Below are positions 25,675 to 35,048 of a DNA stretch of 64,000 nucleotides, in pieces (the stretch's first letter is position 1; every line of letters begins with the position of its first letter). A program made the translations under genes and the position numbers. Source of the DNA: Manganibacter manganicus (GTDB taxonomy: Bacteria > Pseudomonadota > Alphaproteobacteria > Rhizobiales > Rhizobiaceae); NCBI RefSeq assembly GCF_002075885.1, contig NZ_MDET01000045.1:1-64000 (forward strand), in the 5' to 3' direction. Under the pieces are notes generated by a model. The model saw nothing but the letters and a program-made list of their open reading frames with translations, was not told the origin of the DNA and ran no database searches.

Positions 25675-26457
25675 ATGGGGCTGTATGAGCGGTGGTGCGA
25701 ATCCACCAAGGAAAAAGACAAGCGCAAACACTACTGGACCTATGTCGAGAAGGATGGCGGCCGCGACGAGATCAGCGGCGACCTCGCCGAGACCATTCGT
25801 TCCCACTATGATCGTCTCGAGCGTATCGCCGAGGATGTCGAGCGCCTCGGATACACGGTTGCCGCCAAGATTCTGAGCGAGGCGATGCCTCAGACGGCCA
25901 AGGGCCGCTCCGGAGACCTGGGGGAGATTCTCGCGACCGAGCTGGTGGAGGAAGAGATCGGCCTGCGCGTCCCCGTGCGCCGGCTTCGCTACAAGGACGG
26001 CCGCAACATGGCCATGCGCGGCGATGATTTCATCGGCGCCGGCTATGGCGGCCAGGACGAGAAATTGTGGCTTCTGAAGGGGGAAGCCAAAAGCAACATG
26101 AAGCTCGGCAAATCCACCGTGACAAGCGCTCGCAAGGTGCTTGATCGCGACAATGGCCGCTGCACGCCGGACTCGCTGCTGTTCGTCGCCAACCGTCTCC
26201 TGGAGAGCAACGATCCCGACGAAAACGCGCTGGGCCGCGACCTCCGCGATGAGGTGGGTTTGAGGTCGCTGCGCGCCGATCGCATCGACCACATGCTTTT
26301 CACCGTTTCCGGCAACGGCCCCCATGCCTCGCTGAAGGAAGATCTCGAGACCGCCGGGACCAATCGCGACCACTACGTCGTGAACATCCACGTCGAAGAT
26401 CATCAGGACTTCATCGCGGCCATGTACGAAGGGGCGCACGATCTTGGAGACGCCTGA
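25675..26457 (+). CDS. hamA: HamA-like DUF1837 nuclease (Hachiman)
   Basis: The 260-aa product fits the DUF1837/HamA family: SGDLGEILATELVEEE near residue 79, the acid pair in RGDDFIG (D117, D118), and GEAKS (E137, K139). Together these form a PD-(D/E)XK-type metal site. The adjoining HamB-like helicase completes the Hachiman pair, in which the helicase senses damaged or phage DNA and releases the nuclease. GGGGGAAGC precedes the ATG at 25675; an upstream GTG at 25663 is less likely. It overlaps hamB by 14 bp. Confidence 0.75.
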   Translation: MGLYERWCESTKEKDKRKHYWTYVEKDGGRDEISGDLAETIRSHYDRLERIAEDVERLGYTVAAKILSEAMPQTAKGRSGDLGEILATELVEEEIGLRVPVRRLRYKDGRNMAMRGDDFIGAGYGGQDEKLWLLKGEAKSNMKLGKSTVTSARKVLDRDNGRCTPDSLLFVANRLLESNDPDENALGRDLRDEVGLRSLRADRIDHMLFTVSGNGPHASLKEDLETAGTNRDHYVVNIHVEDHQDFIAAMYEGAHDLGDA

Positions 26458-29400
26458 TGAACTGACCGCCTTCCTAGCCACCGCGACCGTCGACGGCATC
26501 CTTGGCCGATTGCTCTATCGTGGCGCTGCATGGTCGCTGATGCGGGAAGCGGGCGTATTGCCTCAGACTTCCCCGCCCTTGGGCGCCACAATCGAAACCG
26601 ACCTCGCCGAACACGGCTTTGCCTTGCTTCGGGGCGCCATGGCCTTGCGTGCCCAGACCGGCGCGTCAGACCTGACGAACAAGGCTTTCGAACGGGCGGC
26701 CAACGCCTTTGAGGCGCTGGTGAGAAACGGTGATCCCGAGGCACCCGATCGCGGCTTCCGCCGCACCATCGCGGCTGCCGCCTATCACCTGGCCGGCTTC
26801 TCGGCCGTCGCCTATTCGCTGTTCAACGAGACGGTTGAAGATCTCAACGCATCGCCCGGCGAAACGGCGATCCGTCATCTCATCCTGCGCGATCTCGATC
26901 AGTTGCGCGGCTTCGTTCGCGACTGGCTTGGCGACGAGGCCCACGGCGACGAGCAGATGGGCGAAGCGCTGGGCGGCGATGAGCCCGACATCGACGACGT
27001 ATTGTCGACCATTCTGAATACGACGATTTGTCGGGCTCTGGCCTACTTCGACTTCGCGCTGGAAACAGGGGAAGAGGAGCCGATCGACGCCGCGCGCGAT
27101 CTACTGGCCACTGCGGTCAGCCTAGCCGGCAACGCCGGGAATGTACCGTTGTGGTGGATCTCGAATCTTTGCCGCCATCTGATCGACGACCTCTGGCAGC
27201 ATTCATTGCACCGGAGCCTGCCGACGGAGCCACCCGCTGGAACGGAGGAGCGATACCCCGACCTCCGGCGGCTGTTCATCGGTTCGCTGTACGCGCGCAA
27301 AACCTCCGAAGTGGAGCTATGGCCTTCTCAGCGCGAGGCCGCGCAGCGGTCGACCGATGTCACCGACGACCTGGTCGTGGCGCTCCCCACGAGCGCGGGG
27401 AAGACGCGCGTTGCGGAAATCGCCGCGTTGATGACCTTGTCATCGGCGCGTCGGGTATTGATTGTCACGCCGCTGCGCGCGTTGTCGGCCCAGACAGAAC
27501 GCTCTTTCCGCAAGACCTTCGCGCCCCTCGGGTTCAGCGTCTCCTCGCTTTACGGCGCCAGCGGCCTTTCGGCAGGCGACGAGGATGCCCTGCGCACCCG
27601 CGAGATCATCATCGCCACACCAGAGAAGCTCGACTTCGCGCTTCGAAGCGACGCTTCCCTGATCGATGATGTCGGGCTGATCGTTCTCGACGAAGGGCAT
27701 ATGATCGGGCCCAGCGAGCGTGAGATCCGCTACGAGACGCTAGTGCAGCGTCTGCTGCGCCGCCCCGACGCGGCCAACCGCCGGATCGTCTGCCTCTCCG
27801 CGATCCTGCCGAGCGGCGACGAGTTGGATGACCTCACCGCCTGGATACGTTCCGACGAACCCGGCGAGCCCGTGCGTTCCGACTGGCGCCCCACGGGTCA
27901 GAGGTTCGGCGCCCTAACCTGGCGCGGCAAGGATGCGCTGCTGCGGCTCGACCTCGACGATGGCGGTCCCTTCCTCGACAAGTTCGTCGAGGAGAAGCCT
28001 GCACGCGGAAGGGAAAAGAAGCCGTACCCGCGCAAGAACTCACACCTGGCCCTCTTCGCGGCGTGGGAATTCGCCGGCCAGGGGAAGCGCACCCTGATCT
28101 TCTCCACCCAGGCCAACTGGGTCGAGAGCTATGGCAAGCAGGTCGTTGATTTATGCAAGCGCGGCTATCTCAGCTCTCTGCTGGACGACGAGGCGCCGAT
28201 CGCGCGGGCGCTGGAGGTCGGCAAGGAATGGCTGGGAGAGGACCATCCGGCGGTCGCTAGCCTTAAGGCCGGCGTCGCCATCCACCACGGCCGTCTGCCG
28301 AGCCCGTTCCTGCGCGAGCTGGAGGTACTGCTCTCGGAGGGCGTTCTCAAAGTGATCGTCGCCTCGCCGACGCTCTCCCAAGGGCTCAACCTGAACGCCG
28401 CTGTCCTGCTCGTGCCCGCGCTCTATCGCGCCGGTGAGAAGATCAAGGGCGAGGAGTTTGCGAATGTCGCAGGCCGGGCCGGGCGCGCCTTCGTCGATGT
28501 CGAGGGCCTGATCGTCCATGTCATGTTCGACAAGACCGATTGGCGAAAGAAGGAGTGGAGGAAGCTGGTTGCCTCCGCCAAGGCCCGCACGTTGAAAAGC
28601 GGCCTCATCCAGATCGTCGCCGAGATCCTCGAGCGCCTGTCGCGAGAGGGTGTGCTCGATCGCGATGACGCCTGGGAGTATCTCGCCAATTCCCGGGAGG
28701 CGTGGCGATCGCCCGACGAGGAGGCCGAAGTGGCTGAACGCCTTGCCGCCGCCGTGGAATACGACGCCGACGGCGACGAGAACGATGACGAGGACGAGAG
28801 CGAGGCTGACGAAGAGGAAACGATCGACGAAGAGCCGTTGTCGCAGATTGTCGAGCGCCTCGATGCGACCGTGTTCGGCCTGATCGAAGCGCTGGATGCG
28901 GATCGCGCCGATCTCCCGAAGTTGCTGGACGAGGCCCTCAAGGGATCACTCTGGGCTCGTCAGATTGCGCGCGAGGAAGAGGACGTCGCACCCCTGCACA
29001 AGAAGGTCTTCGAAGCACGCGCCGACCTTATTTGGAAGACCACGACCGAGCAGGCGCGCCGCGGTCATTTCGCAATGGGCGTTGGGCTCGAAGCGGGGCT
29101 CTCCATCGACGCGATGGCCGACGTGCTGGCCGAGCTGGTCGACCGGGCCGATGGCGCTGCCCTGAGCGGCGACGTCGACGAACTCGCCGACGCTCTCGGC
29201 GGTCTGGGCGAACGTCTGCTGTTCATGCGCCCCTTCATCCCCGACAAGAAGAACGCGCTGCCAGCCAATTGGAAAGCCATCCTGCGCGCCTGGATTTCCG
29301 GGGAGGAAGTCTCCAAGATCGGGCCACAGAATATGCGGGCGGTCGAAGAGGCCTTCACTTATCGCCTGGTTTGGGCGCTCGAAGCCATTCGCACCCGGCG

Positions 29401-29962
29401 AATGTCTCTCGGCTGGTCGCCGGAGACGGTGGCGGGCGGCGCGGCGGCAGTAGTCGAAACGGGCGTACCGCAATTCATGATGGCGATGCTGATTCGCGCC
29501 GGTCTACCTTCGAGGACAGCAGCCATGGCCTCCATCAACGAAACCAAGCCAATGTTTGTGACTCCGGCGGAAATGCGCGCATGGCTTGAATCCGATGAAA
29601 TCACAGCCTTCACGGATTTGGGCGATTGGCCAACGCCCGAAACGGCGGCATTGTGGGCCCGTTTCAGGACTGAGGCGCTCAGTGGTGGGATTCAGAAATG
29701 GTCAATCTATCGCAACCGACGTTTGCTCGATGTTCCCGTTGAATCAGCACCTCGCGCAGGGCTTTACCGAATTATCACTGATGAAGGAGATGGGAGGACT
29801 TGGCTAGCGACGCCCGACTATCAGCGGCTCGCTGCGTTTAGGAAGCATGCTGTTGATCCGAAGCCTAGCTTGCTTTCAGGTAGGCTTCCAGAGGGCGTCA
29901 ATCTTGTCGACGTCTTGCGCGTTGGCCGGGGTAAAATGCGATGGCCACCCGCGAATGCTTGA
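26444..29962 (+). CDS. hamB: HamB-like SF2 helicase (Hachiman)
   Basis: This 1172-aa DExH helicase has an N-terminal helical region of about 280 residues, then motif I LPTSAGKTRVAE (about 311-320), ATPEKL, motif II VLDEGHMIG, motif III CLSAILPSGDEL, SPTLSQGLNL and motif VI VAGRAGRAFV. The DEGH box and the GRAGR arginines suit a Ski2-like enzyme. An acidic insert (residues about 765-800, DGDENDDEDESEADEEE) follows the helicase core. The frame opens with TTG at 26444, 14 bp inside hamA; no nearer ATG exists, so the weak start may keep HamB low relative to HamA. Confidence 0.75.
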   Translation: METPDELTAFLATATVDGILGRLLYRGAAWSLMREAGVLPQTSPPLGATIETDLAEHGFALLRGAMALRAQTGASDLTNKAFERAANAFEALVRNGDPEAPDRGFRRTIAAAAYHLAGFSAVAYSLFNETVEDLNASPGETAIRHLILRDLDQLRGFVRDWLGDEAHGDEQMGEALGGDEPDIDDVLSTILNTTICRALAYFDFALETGEEEPIDAARDLLATAVSLAGNAGNVPLWWISNLCRHLIDDLWQHSLHRSLPTEPPAGTEERYPDLRRLFIGSLYARKTSEVELWPSQREAAQRSTDVTDDLVVALPTSAGKTRVAEIAALMTLSSARRVLIVTPLRALSAQTERSFRKTFAPLGFSVSSLYGASGLSAGDEDALRTREIIIATPEKLDFALRSDASLIDDVGLIVLDEGHMIGPSEREIRYETLVQRLLRRPDAANRRIVCLSAILPSGDELDDLTAWIRSDEPGEPVRSDWRPTGQRFGALTWRGKDALLRLDLDDGGPFLDKFVEEKPARGREKKPYPRKNSHLALFAAWEFAGQGKRTLIFSTQANWVESYGKQVVDLCKRGYLSSLLDDEAPIARALEVGKEWLGEDHPAVASLKAGVAIHHGRLPSPFLRELEVLLSEGVLKVIVASPTLSQGLNLNAAVLLVPALYRAGEKIKGEEFANVAGRAGRAFVDVEGLIVHVMFDKTDWRKKEWRKLVASAKARTLKSGLIQIVAEILERLSREGVLDRDDAWEYLANSREAWRSPDEEAEVAERLAAAVEYDADGDENDDEDESEADEEETIDEEPLSQIVERLDATVFGLIEALDADRADLPKLLDEALKGSLWARQIAREEEDVAPLHKKVFEARADLIWKTTTEQARRGHFAMGVGLEAGLSIDAMADVLAELVDRADGAALSGDVDELADALGGLGERLLFMRPFIPDKKNALPANWKAILRAWISGEEVSKIGPQNMRAVEEAFTYRLVWALEAIRTRRMSLGWSPETVAGGAAAVVETGVPQFMMAMLIRAGLPSRTAAMASINETKPMFVTPAEMRAWLESDEITAFTDLGDWPTPETAALWARFRTEALSGGIQKWSIYRNRRLLDVPVESAPRAGLYRIITDEGDGRTWLATPDYQRLAAFRKHAVDPKPSLLSGRLPEGVNLVDVLRVGRGKMRWPPANA

Positions 29963-30059
29963 GGTGGTGAATTGCTCTGGTGCAAACAGGCAAGAGAAAA
30001 ATGCGGGATCTGTGGGTCAGTAGCCAAAGAAACGCCCGCCGCAACAGAAGAGTAGCAAG

Positions 30060-30108
30060 ACATTCCGGACGCATTCGATAAAAAATAGTCTAGAGGACGC
30101 CGGAATGT
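30060..30108. promoter_or_regulatory. inverted repeat in promoter of the Ubl operon
   Basis: ACATTCCGG (30060-30068) and CCGGAATGT (30100-30108) are perfect 9-bp arms around an AT-rich 31-bp centre containing ATAAAAAATAG. The repeat lies 27 bp before the first gene, whose product has a sigma-region-4/HTH tail, so autoregulation is plausible. Confidence 0.6.
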
Positions 30109-30134
30109 GAAGGCATTATAAAAGTGGGGGCGGC

Positions 30135-30989
30135 ATGATGAAACATTGGGAGGAAGCCGTCGATGCGCAGGAAACGACAGCTTCGAACCGATCAGGAGTA
30201 GTAATAAACGGACTGCGCAAACGACGCCTTAGCGGCGAACTTTACGAACGCGACCCAAAGATAGAAGCGCTCATCGCCGAATTGGCGGTCCTGCCGCGCG
30301 ACGAGTTGATCGCCAGGGCAGGAATCATGAAGCGCTCGGACCCGACCTACGTCCCTAGCGAATGTCTCGTGTACTTCATTCGCGCGAGCCGTCGCGACAA
30401 CAACGAGGCGTGGTTCGAGCGCCTCTATCGGATTCTGATTGAACGGGTGCTACGCTGTTTACCCAGGCCGGAAAGCTCCGACGGCAAAACTGAATCGCTG
30501 ACGCGCGGGGTTGTGCGAGACAAGGTTTTCAGCAGGTTCGTCGAGCTCCTTTCAGCGGATCGCGCCACCTATATCGACAAGCTCGACTACTTCGAGGTGC
30601 GCTTTGACGGCGCGGTTGCCAGCCTGCGGCGCGACGCGCAGGAGCAGGCTTGGCGCGACGAGAACCGTTCTCAGGCCCTCGAATATGACGACAGCGGTGA
30701 GCTATCCCCCGAAGTCGAGGCGGCCGCAGGGGCACACGACCCCTTCGCCGCGTCGGATTTGGACGATGCGGCTTACCGGTTGCGCCTGGATGCAGCGATT
30801 GAGGCTCTACCGACAGAACAAAGCAGGATCATTCAGATGATGAGACAGGGCTTCCCCATCGACTCCAAGGAGCCGGACGTCATGACCATCTCCAAAGTCT
30901 TAGGCCGCTCCGAAAAGACCGTCCGAACCTACCGCGACAAGGCCTTCGCCGCCCTTCGCGCCGCCATGGGCGACGGAGAAGAACGGTGA
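30135..30989 (+). CDS. sigma-region-4/HTH-like protein, first gene of Ubl operon
   Basis: The 284-aa product looks like a degenerate sigma-70-type protein. The N-terminal two thirds are helical and charged. The C-terminus, ALPTEQSRIIQMMRQGFP and then MTISKVLGRSEKTVRTYRDKAFAALR, is a sigma-region-4/LuxR-like HTH. There is no clear region 2, so it may be a regulator of the operon rather than a working sigma factor. GTGGGGGCGGC precedes the ATG pair at 30135/30138. Its stop overlaps the next gene's GTG (GTGA). Confidence 0.65.
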   Translation: MMKHWEEAVDAQETTASNRSGVVINGLRKRRLSGELYERDPKIEALIAELAVLPRDELIARAGIMKRSDPTYVPSECLVYFIRASRRDNNEAWFERLYRILIERVLRCLPRPESSDGKTESLTRGVVRDKVFSRFVELLSADRATYIDKLDYFEVRFDGAVASLRRDAQEQAWRDENRSQALEYDDSGELSPEVEAAAGAHDPFAASDLDDAAYRLRLDAAIEALPTEQSRIIQMMRQGFPIDSKEPDVMTISKVLGRSEKTVRTYRDKAFAALRAAMGDGEER

Positions 30990-31564
30990 ACCCCGCCGGC
31001 GAACGTCCATCACGCGAGTCCGTGCTCGACGCGTTTGCGGTCGAGAACGACCCTGGCCGGTCGACCCTTGAACGCTATTTGGGACTTTACCCGGAATATG
31101 CCGGGGAGCTCATAGACCTGTCGCGCGAACTCAGCCGCGAAGTATTTGACGACACAGCTCCGCTTTCCGATGCCGATCAGGCCTTGATCGATGCTGCTTG
31201 GTTGCAACACTCAAAGGCGGTGCCGGGAGCGACAGCCGACCCTTTCGCGGCACTGACGGTCGATGACTGGCGCACCGTCGCCCAGCGTCTGGACCTGCCC
31301 CGGCAGGTTGTGACTGCGCTGCGCGAGAGACGGATTTCTCTCGCTAGTATCCCGCGACGCTTCCTGGCGATGTTGGCAGAGGCGATGCGCAGCTCTGTCG
31401 CGCAGTTGGAGTCGTCCTGGGGCTCGGCCCAGTTGGCCGGGGCGCGCAGCTATAAGGCTGACGATAAGCCGACCGCCGGCGGGCAGGTCACCTTCGAGGA
31501 AGTGTTAATCGACGCCGGCGTCCCGGCCGACAAGCGCGCCCGGCTGTTGGCGGAGGCAGACTGA
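30986..31564 (+). CDS. unknown helical protein of the Ubl operon
   Basis: The 192-aa product starts with GTG at 30986, inside the end of the preceding gene. The N-terminal part (SRESVLDAFAVENDPGRSTLERYLGLYPEYAGELIDLSREL) resembles the short regions that accompany stress-type sigma factors. The C-terminal part (LDLPRQVVTALRERRISLASIPRRFLAMLAEAM) is helical and could bind DNA or protein like an anti-sigma or HTH partner. No family is claimed. It ends one base before the next start, so it is certainly co-translated. Confidence 0.6.
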   Translation: MNPAGERPSRESVLDAFAVENDPGRSTLERYLGLYPEYAGELIDLSRELSREVFDDTAPLSDADQALIDAAWLQHSKAVPGATADPFAALTVDDWRTVAQRLDLPRQVVTALRERRISLASIPRRFLAMLAEAMRSSVAQLESSWGSAQLAGARSYKADDKPTAGGQVTFEEVLIDAGVPADKRARLLAEAD

Positions 31565-31565
31565 C

Positions 31566-34500
31566 ATGGACGGGGTGGAGCTCGCCAGGCAGGTCGCCGC
31601 CGAGCTTCATGCTCGTCTCGTCGCCTCGGGTGCCGATCCTTGGTCGCCCTATGACTTTGCTGTCGCCGAAGCCAAGCGGCGTGGGATCGATGTCGAACCG
31701 ACGGCCGTCGGCGCGGCCGTCCTCAACGGCGGCCGCGCGACCTTCGTCGCCGCCGACGATCTGATCCTTCACGAGAGTGCGGGGTCTCGCTTCGAGCAGG
31801 CCTTCCTCGTGGCGCACGAGATCGGACATGTCGAGCTCGGCGACGATCCCGATAGCGAGGCGGCGCCAATGATCGATCTGGCCCGCGCGGCCGAGCCATC
31901 GCCGGTTGGCATGGATCGGGTGGTCGATTACGGACGCCGGCAGCGTCGCGAGGTCCAGATGGACCTGTTCGCGCGCGAGCTCTTGCTTCCCCGCAACGTC
32001 GCGCGAGCGCTGCATGTCGACCAAGGGTTATCCGCCTCGGCGATCGCCGCGAAGCTCGGCGCGCCGTTCGAGGTTGTCGCCCAGCAGATGTTTGACGCCC
32101 TGCTCCTCCCAATCGTGCCGCCCGTCACGGCCGCGACGCATGCAGAGCGGCCGCTCAACCCACTCCAAGCCGCGGCCGCGGCGCACCGCGGCGAAGCCTA
32201 TCTGCTCGAGGCGGGCCCCGGCACCGGCAAGACGCAGACGCTGATCGCGCGTGTCGAAGGCCTTCTGGAGGAGGGTGTCGACCCGCGGCGCATCCTGCTG
32301 TTGACTTTCTCGAACAAGGCGGCGGGTGAGATGGCTGAGCGGATTGCGCGCAAGCGGCCCGAGGCCGCGGCTGCAATGTGGATCGGCACCTTCCACGCCT
32401 TCGGCCTCGACATTATCCGTCGTTTCCATGCGGAGCTCGGCTTGCCGAAAGACCCGCGGATGATGGATCGAACCGAGGCCGTCGAGCTCCTCGAGGAGGA
32501 GTTCCCGCGCCTGAGGCTCGCCCACTACCGTAATCTCTACGATCCGACTCAGATCATCGCCGAGATGCTGGCCGCCGTCTCGCGGGCGAAGGACGAGGTG
32601 GTCAACGCCGAAACCTACGCAGCGCTTGCCGACGCCATGCTTGCCAAGGGGGCGGACTCCGGTACACGCGAGGCCGCCGAACGTGCCGGAGAGGTGTCCC
32701 GCGTCTATGCCGCCTATGAACAGCTCAAGCGCAACGCGCATTGCGTCGACTTCGGAGATCTTGTCGCCTTGCCCGTCAAGCTGCTTGAGGCTGAGGCGGC
32801 CATCCGCGCAACGCTGCAGGCGCAGTATGACCACGTCCTGGTCGATGAGTACCAGGACGTGAACCGCAGCAGCGTGCGCTTGCTGAGCGCGCTGCGGCCA
32901 GACGGGCGCAATCTCTGGATGGTCGGCGACGCCAAGCAGTCGATCTATCGGTTTCGGGGTGCGTCATCTTTTAATATGACCCGGTTCGGGAAGGAGGACT
33001 TTCCCGGCGGTAAGCGTGGGCGATTGAAGCGCAACTATCGCTCGGTGCCGGAGATCGTCGCCAACTTTTCCAGTTTCGCGACCACGATGCGCGCGGGCGA
33101 CGCGGACAGCGGTCTTGAAGCCGATCGCAACGGCAATGGCCAGAAGCCCGAGCTGCGCACGGTGCAGCGCGCCGAGCAGCAGCAAGTGGCCCTGGCCGAC
33201 GCGATCGAGGCGCTTCGCCGCGAGGGACATGCCTATCGTGACCAGGCGGTGCTCTGCACCGGCAATGAGAAGCTTTCGACCATCGGGCAGGACCTCGAAC
33301 GGCTCGGCGTGCCCGTGCTGTTTCTGGGCAGCCTGTTTGAGCGGGCTGAGGTCAAGGATCTCCTGGCGTTGCTCTCCGTCCTTGTCGATCGGCGCGCCAT
33401 GGGCCTAGTGCGCATCGCCTGCTGGCCCGATTTCAGGATGTCCTTCGCGGACGTAGCGACGATCTTCGAGTATCTGCGGGCGGCCGACCAACCTTCAGGC
33501 GGTTGGCTCCAGCACATCGAGTCGATCCCCGGCGTCAGCGACGCCGGGCGCCAGGCCCTCGTCAAGCTCGCGGCCGCACTCAGCGGCTTCGACCAAACGG
33601 CGTCGCCCTGGACCGTGCTCGCGACACTGCTGCTTGATCGCACCCGTGTCGCAGCGCGCCTTGGCGTGTCGGAGGATCTCGCCGATCGCACGCGCGGCAT
33701 CGCGATCTGGCTGTTCCTCAACTTCCTGCGGGTCCAGCCGGCCGGCCGCGGCCTGCCGATCACGCGTGTGCTCGATCGCGTGCGCAGGCTTGTCCGTCTC
33801 GGCGATGATCGCGACCTGCGCCAGTTGCCCGCGGCCGCCCAGCATCTCGACGCCGTGCGTTTGATGACGATCCATGGCGCCAAGGGCCTGGAGTTCGGCG
33901 GCGTCCATCTTCCAGGGCTCAACAGCGACACCATCCCGCGCACGCCGCCGGCGCCACCCTGTCCGGCGCCCGATGGCATGATCGCGGGCGCCGGAGGCAG
34001 TGCGCTGGAGGCCTTTCGCGCGGGCCAAGCCGAGGAGCAGGAGTGCCTGTTCTATGTGGCTCAGTCTCGCGCCCGCGACCGCCTGATCCTTTATGCGCCG
34101 ACCGAGAAGAGCAACGGCCACAATCGACCGCTGTCGCCCTTCCTCGACCGTCTCGGAGCCACCCTGACGCGGGGCTCGGTCGTGCCGGCGCGGCCGCTTC
34201 CGATGGCGGCGGAAGCCCACGGCATCGAGTTGATCGTCGACGGACGGCTGCAGTTCGGGGCACCACAGATCGCCCTTTATGAGTCCTGCCCGCGCCGCTT
34301 CTTCTACACGCATGTCTTGCAGGTCGGCGGGCGCCGGACCGCGACCGCCTTCATGCACCTGCACGAGGCGGTTCGCGTGATGGTCGAAGGGGTGATCGCC
34401 TCTGATAGCCCCGTAACCGAGCGGGACCTGGAGGATCGCACCGACGTGGCGCTTGCCGGTCAGGGGCTCGGCGACCATGGCTATCGCGCGGAATTCCGCG

Positions 34501-34967
34501 ATCTGGCCCTGGCGATGCTGCGCTTCCTCCTGGCCAATCGCGCCGACGCGGTCGCCGAGGCGCCGGTCGCGCTCAGCCTCAATTTCGGCGGCGAAGAGAT
34601 CATCGTTCGGCCGGATGAGGTGCTGGTGCGGCCGGACGGGGTCCGGACCGTCCGCCGTATCCGCACGGGCCATAGGCGGTCGGCCGAGAGCAAGGATGTC
34701 GGCGCGGCGGCGCTGATGCTGGCGGTCCAGCAGGCCTTTCCAGGCGCCGTCGCGGAGCTCGTCCATCTTTCCGATGGCGAGACGCATGCGCTCGCCTTGT
34801 CGGATCGGGAGTTGAAGGGGCGCAAGGACAAGCTCGCCAAGTTTCTCGGCGACATCCGCGCTGGGCGGTTTCCGGCAGAGGTGTCGTCGCGCACCTGCCC
34901 GAATTGCCCGGCCTTCTTCATCTGCGGGCAGACCCCCGACGGCCCTCTGCGAAAAAAGTTCGCCTGA
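31566..34967 (+). CDS. ImmA/IrrE peptidase-UvrD helicase-nuclease fusion
   Basis: This 1133-aa protein fuses three modules. Residues 1-185 are an ImmA/IrrE zincin: AHEIGHVELGDD (HExxH at 84-88) and EVQMDLFARELLLP. Residues about 195-880 are a UvrD/Rep SF1 helicase: AGPGTGKTQT (216-225), VDEYQDVNR (motif II), GDAKQSIYRFRGA, MTIHGAKGLEF and the final YVAQSRARDRLIL. The tail is AddB/Cas4-like: YESCPRRFFY plus C-x2-C-x5-C in TCPNCPAFFICG, an Fe-S pattern. The nuclease core reads VRPDEVLV...VRRIRTGH where DxK-type DYKTG is expected, so nuclease activity may be lost. It is the effector-sized gene of the operon. Confidence 0.85.
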   Translation: MDGVELARQVAAELHARLVASGADPWSPYDFAVAEAKRRGIDVEPTAVGAAVLNGGRATFVAADDLILHESAGSRFEQAFLVAHEIGHVELGDDPDSEAAPMIDLARAAEPSPVGMDRVVDYGRRQRREVQMDLFARELLLPRNVARALHVDQGLSASAIAAKLGAPFEVVAQQMFDALLLPIVPPVTAATHAERPLNPLQAAAAAHRGEAYLLEAGPGTGKTQTLIARVEGLLEEGVDPRRILLLTFSNKAAGEMAERIARKRPEAAAAMWIGTFHAFGLDIIRRFHAELGLPKDPRMMDRTEAVELLEEEFPRLRLAHYRNLYDPTQIIAEMLAAVSRAKDEVVNAETYAALADAMLAKGADSGTREAAERAGEVSRVYAAYEQLKRNAHCVDFGDLVALPVKLLEAEAAIRATLQAQYDHVLVDEYQDVNRSSVRLLSALRPDGRNLWMVGDAKQSIYRFRGASSFNMTRFGKEDFPGGKRGRLKRNYRSVPEIVANFSSFATTMRAGDADSGLEADRNGNGQKPELRTVQRAEQQQVALADAIEALRREGHAYRDQAVLCTGNEKLSTIGQDLERLGVPVLFLGSLFERAEVKDLLALLSVLVDRRAMGLVRIACWPDFRMSFADVATIFEYLRAADQPSGGWLQHIESIPGVSDAGRQALVKLAAALSGFDQTASPWTVLATLLLDRTRVAARLGVSEDLADRTRGIAIWLFLNFLRVQPAGRGLPITRVLDRVRRLVRLGDDRDLRQLPAAAQHLDAVRLMTIHGAKGLEFGGVHLPGLNSDTIPRTPPAPPCPAPDGMIAGAGGSALEAFRAGQAEEQECLFYVAQSRARDRLILYAPTEKSNGHNRPLSPFLDRLGATLTRGSVVPARPLPMAAEAHGIELIVDGRLQFGAPQIALYESCPRRFFYTHVLQVGGRRTATAFMHLHEAVRVMVEGVIASDSPVTERDLEDRTDVALAGQGLGDHGYRAEFRDLALAMLRFLLANRADAVAEAPVALSLNFGGEEIIVRPDEVLVRPDGVRTVRRIRTGHRRSAESKDVGAAALMLAVQQAFPGAVAELVHLSDGETHALALSDRELKGRKDKLAKFLGDIRAGRFPAEVSSRTCPNCPAFFICGQTPDGPLRKKFA

Positions 34968-35048
34968 CCTTACCGGTCGGCGGATCTCGCCCCGATTGGA
35001 CCCTTAGAGCCGCTGCATCGCCGCGGCAGAACCTAAGGACCCAATCTT

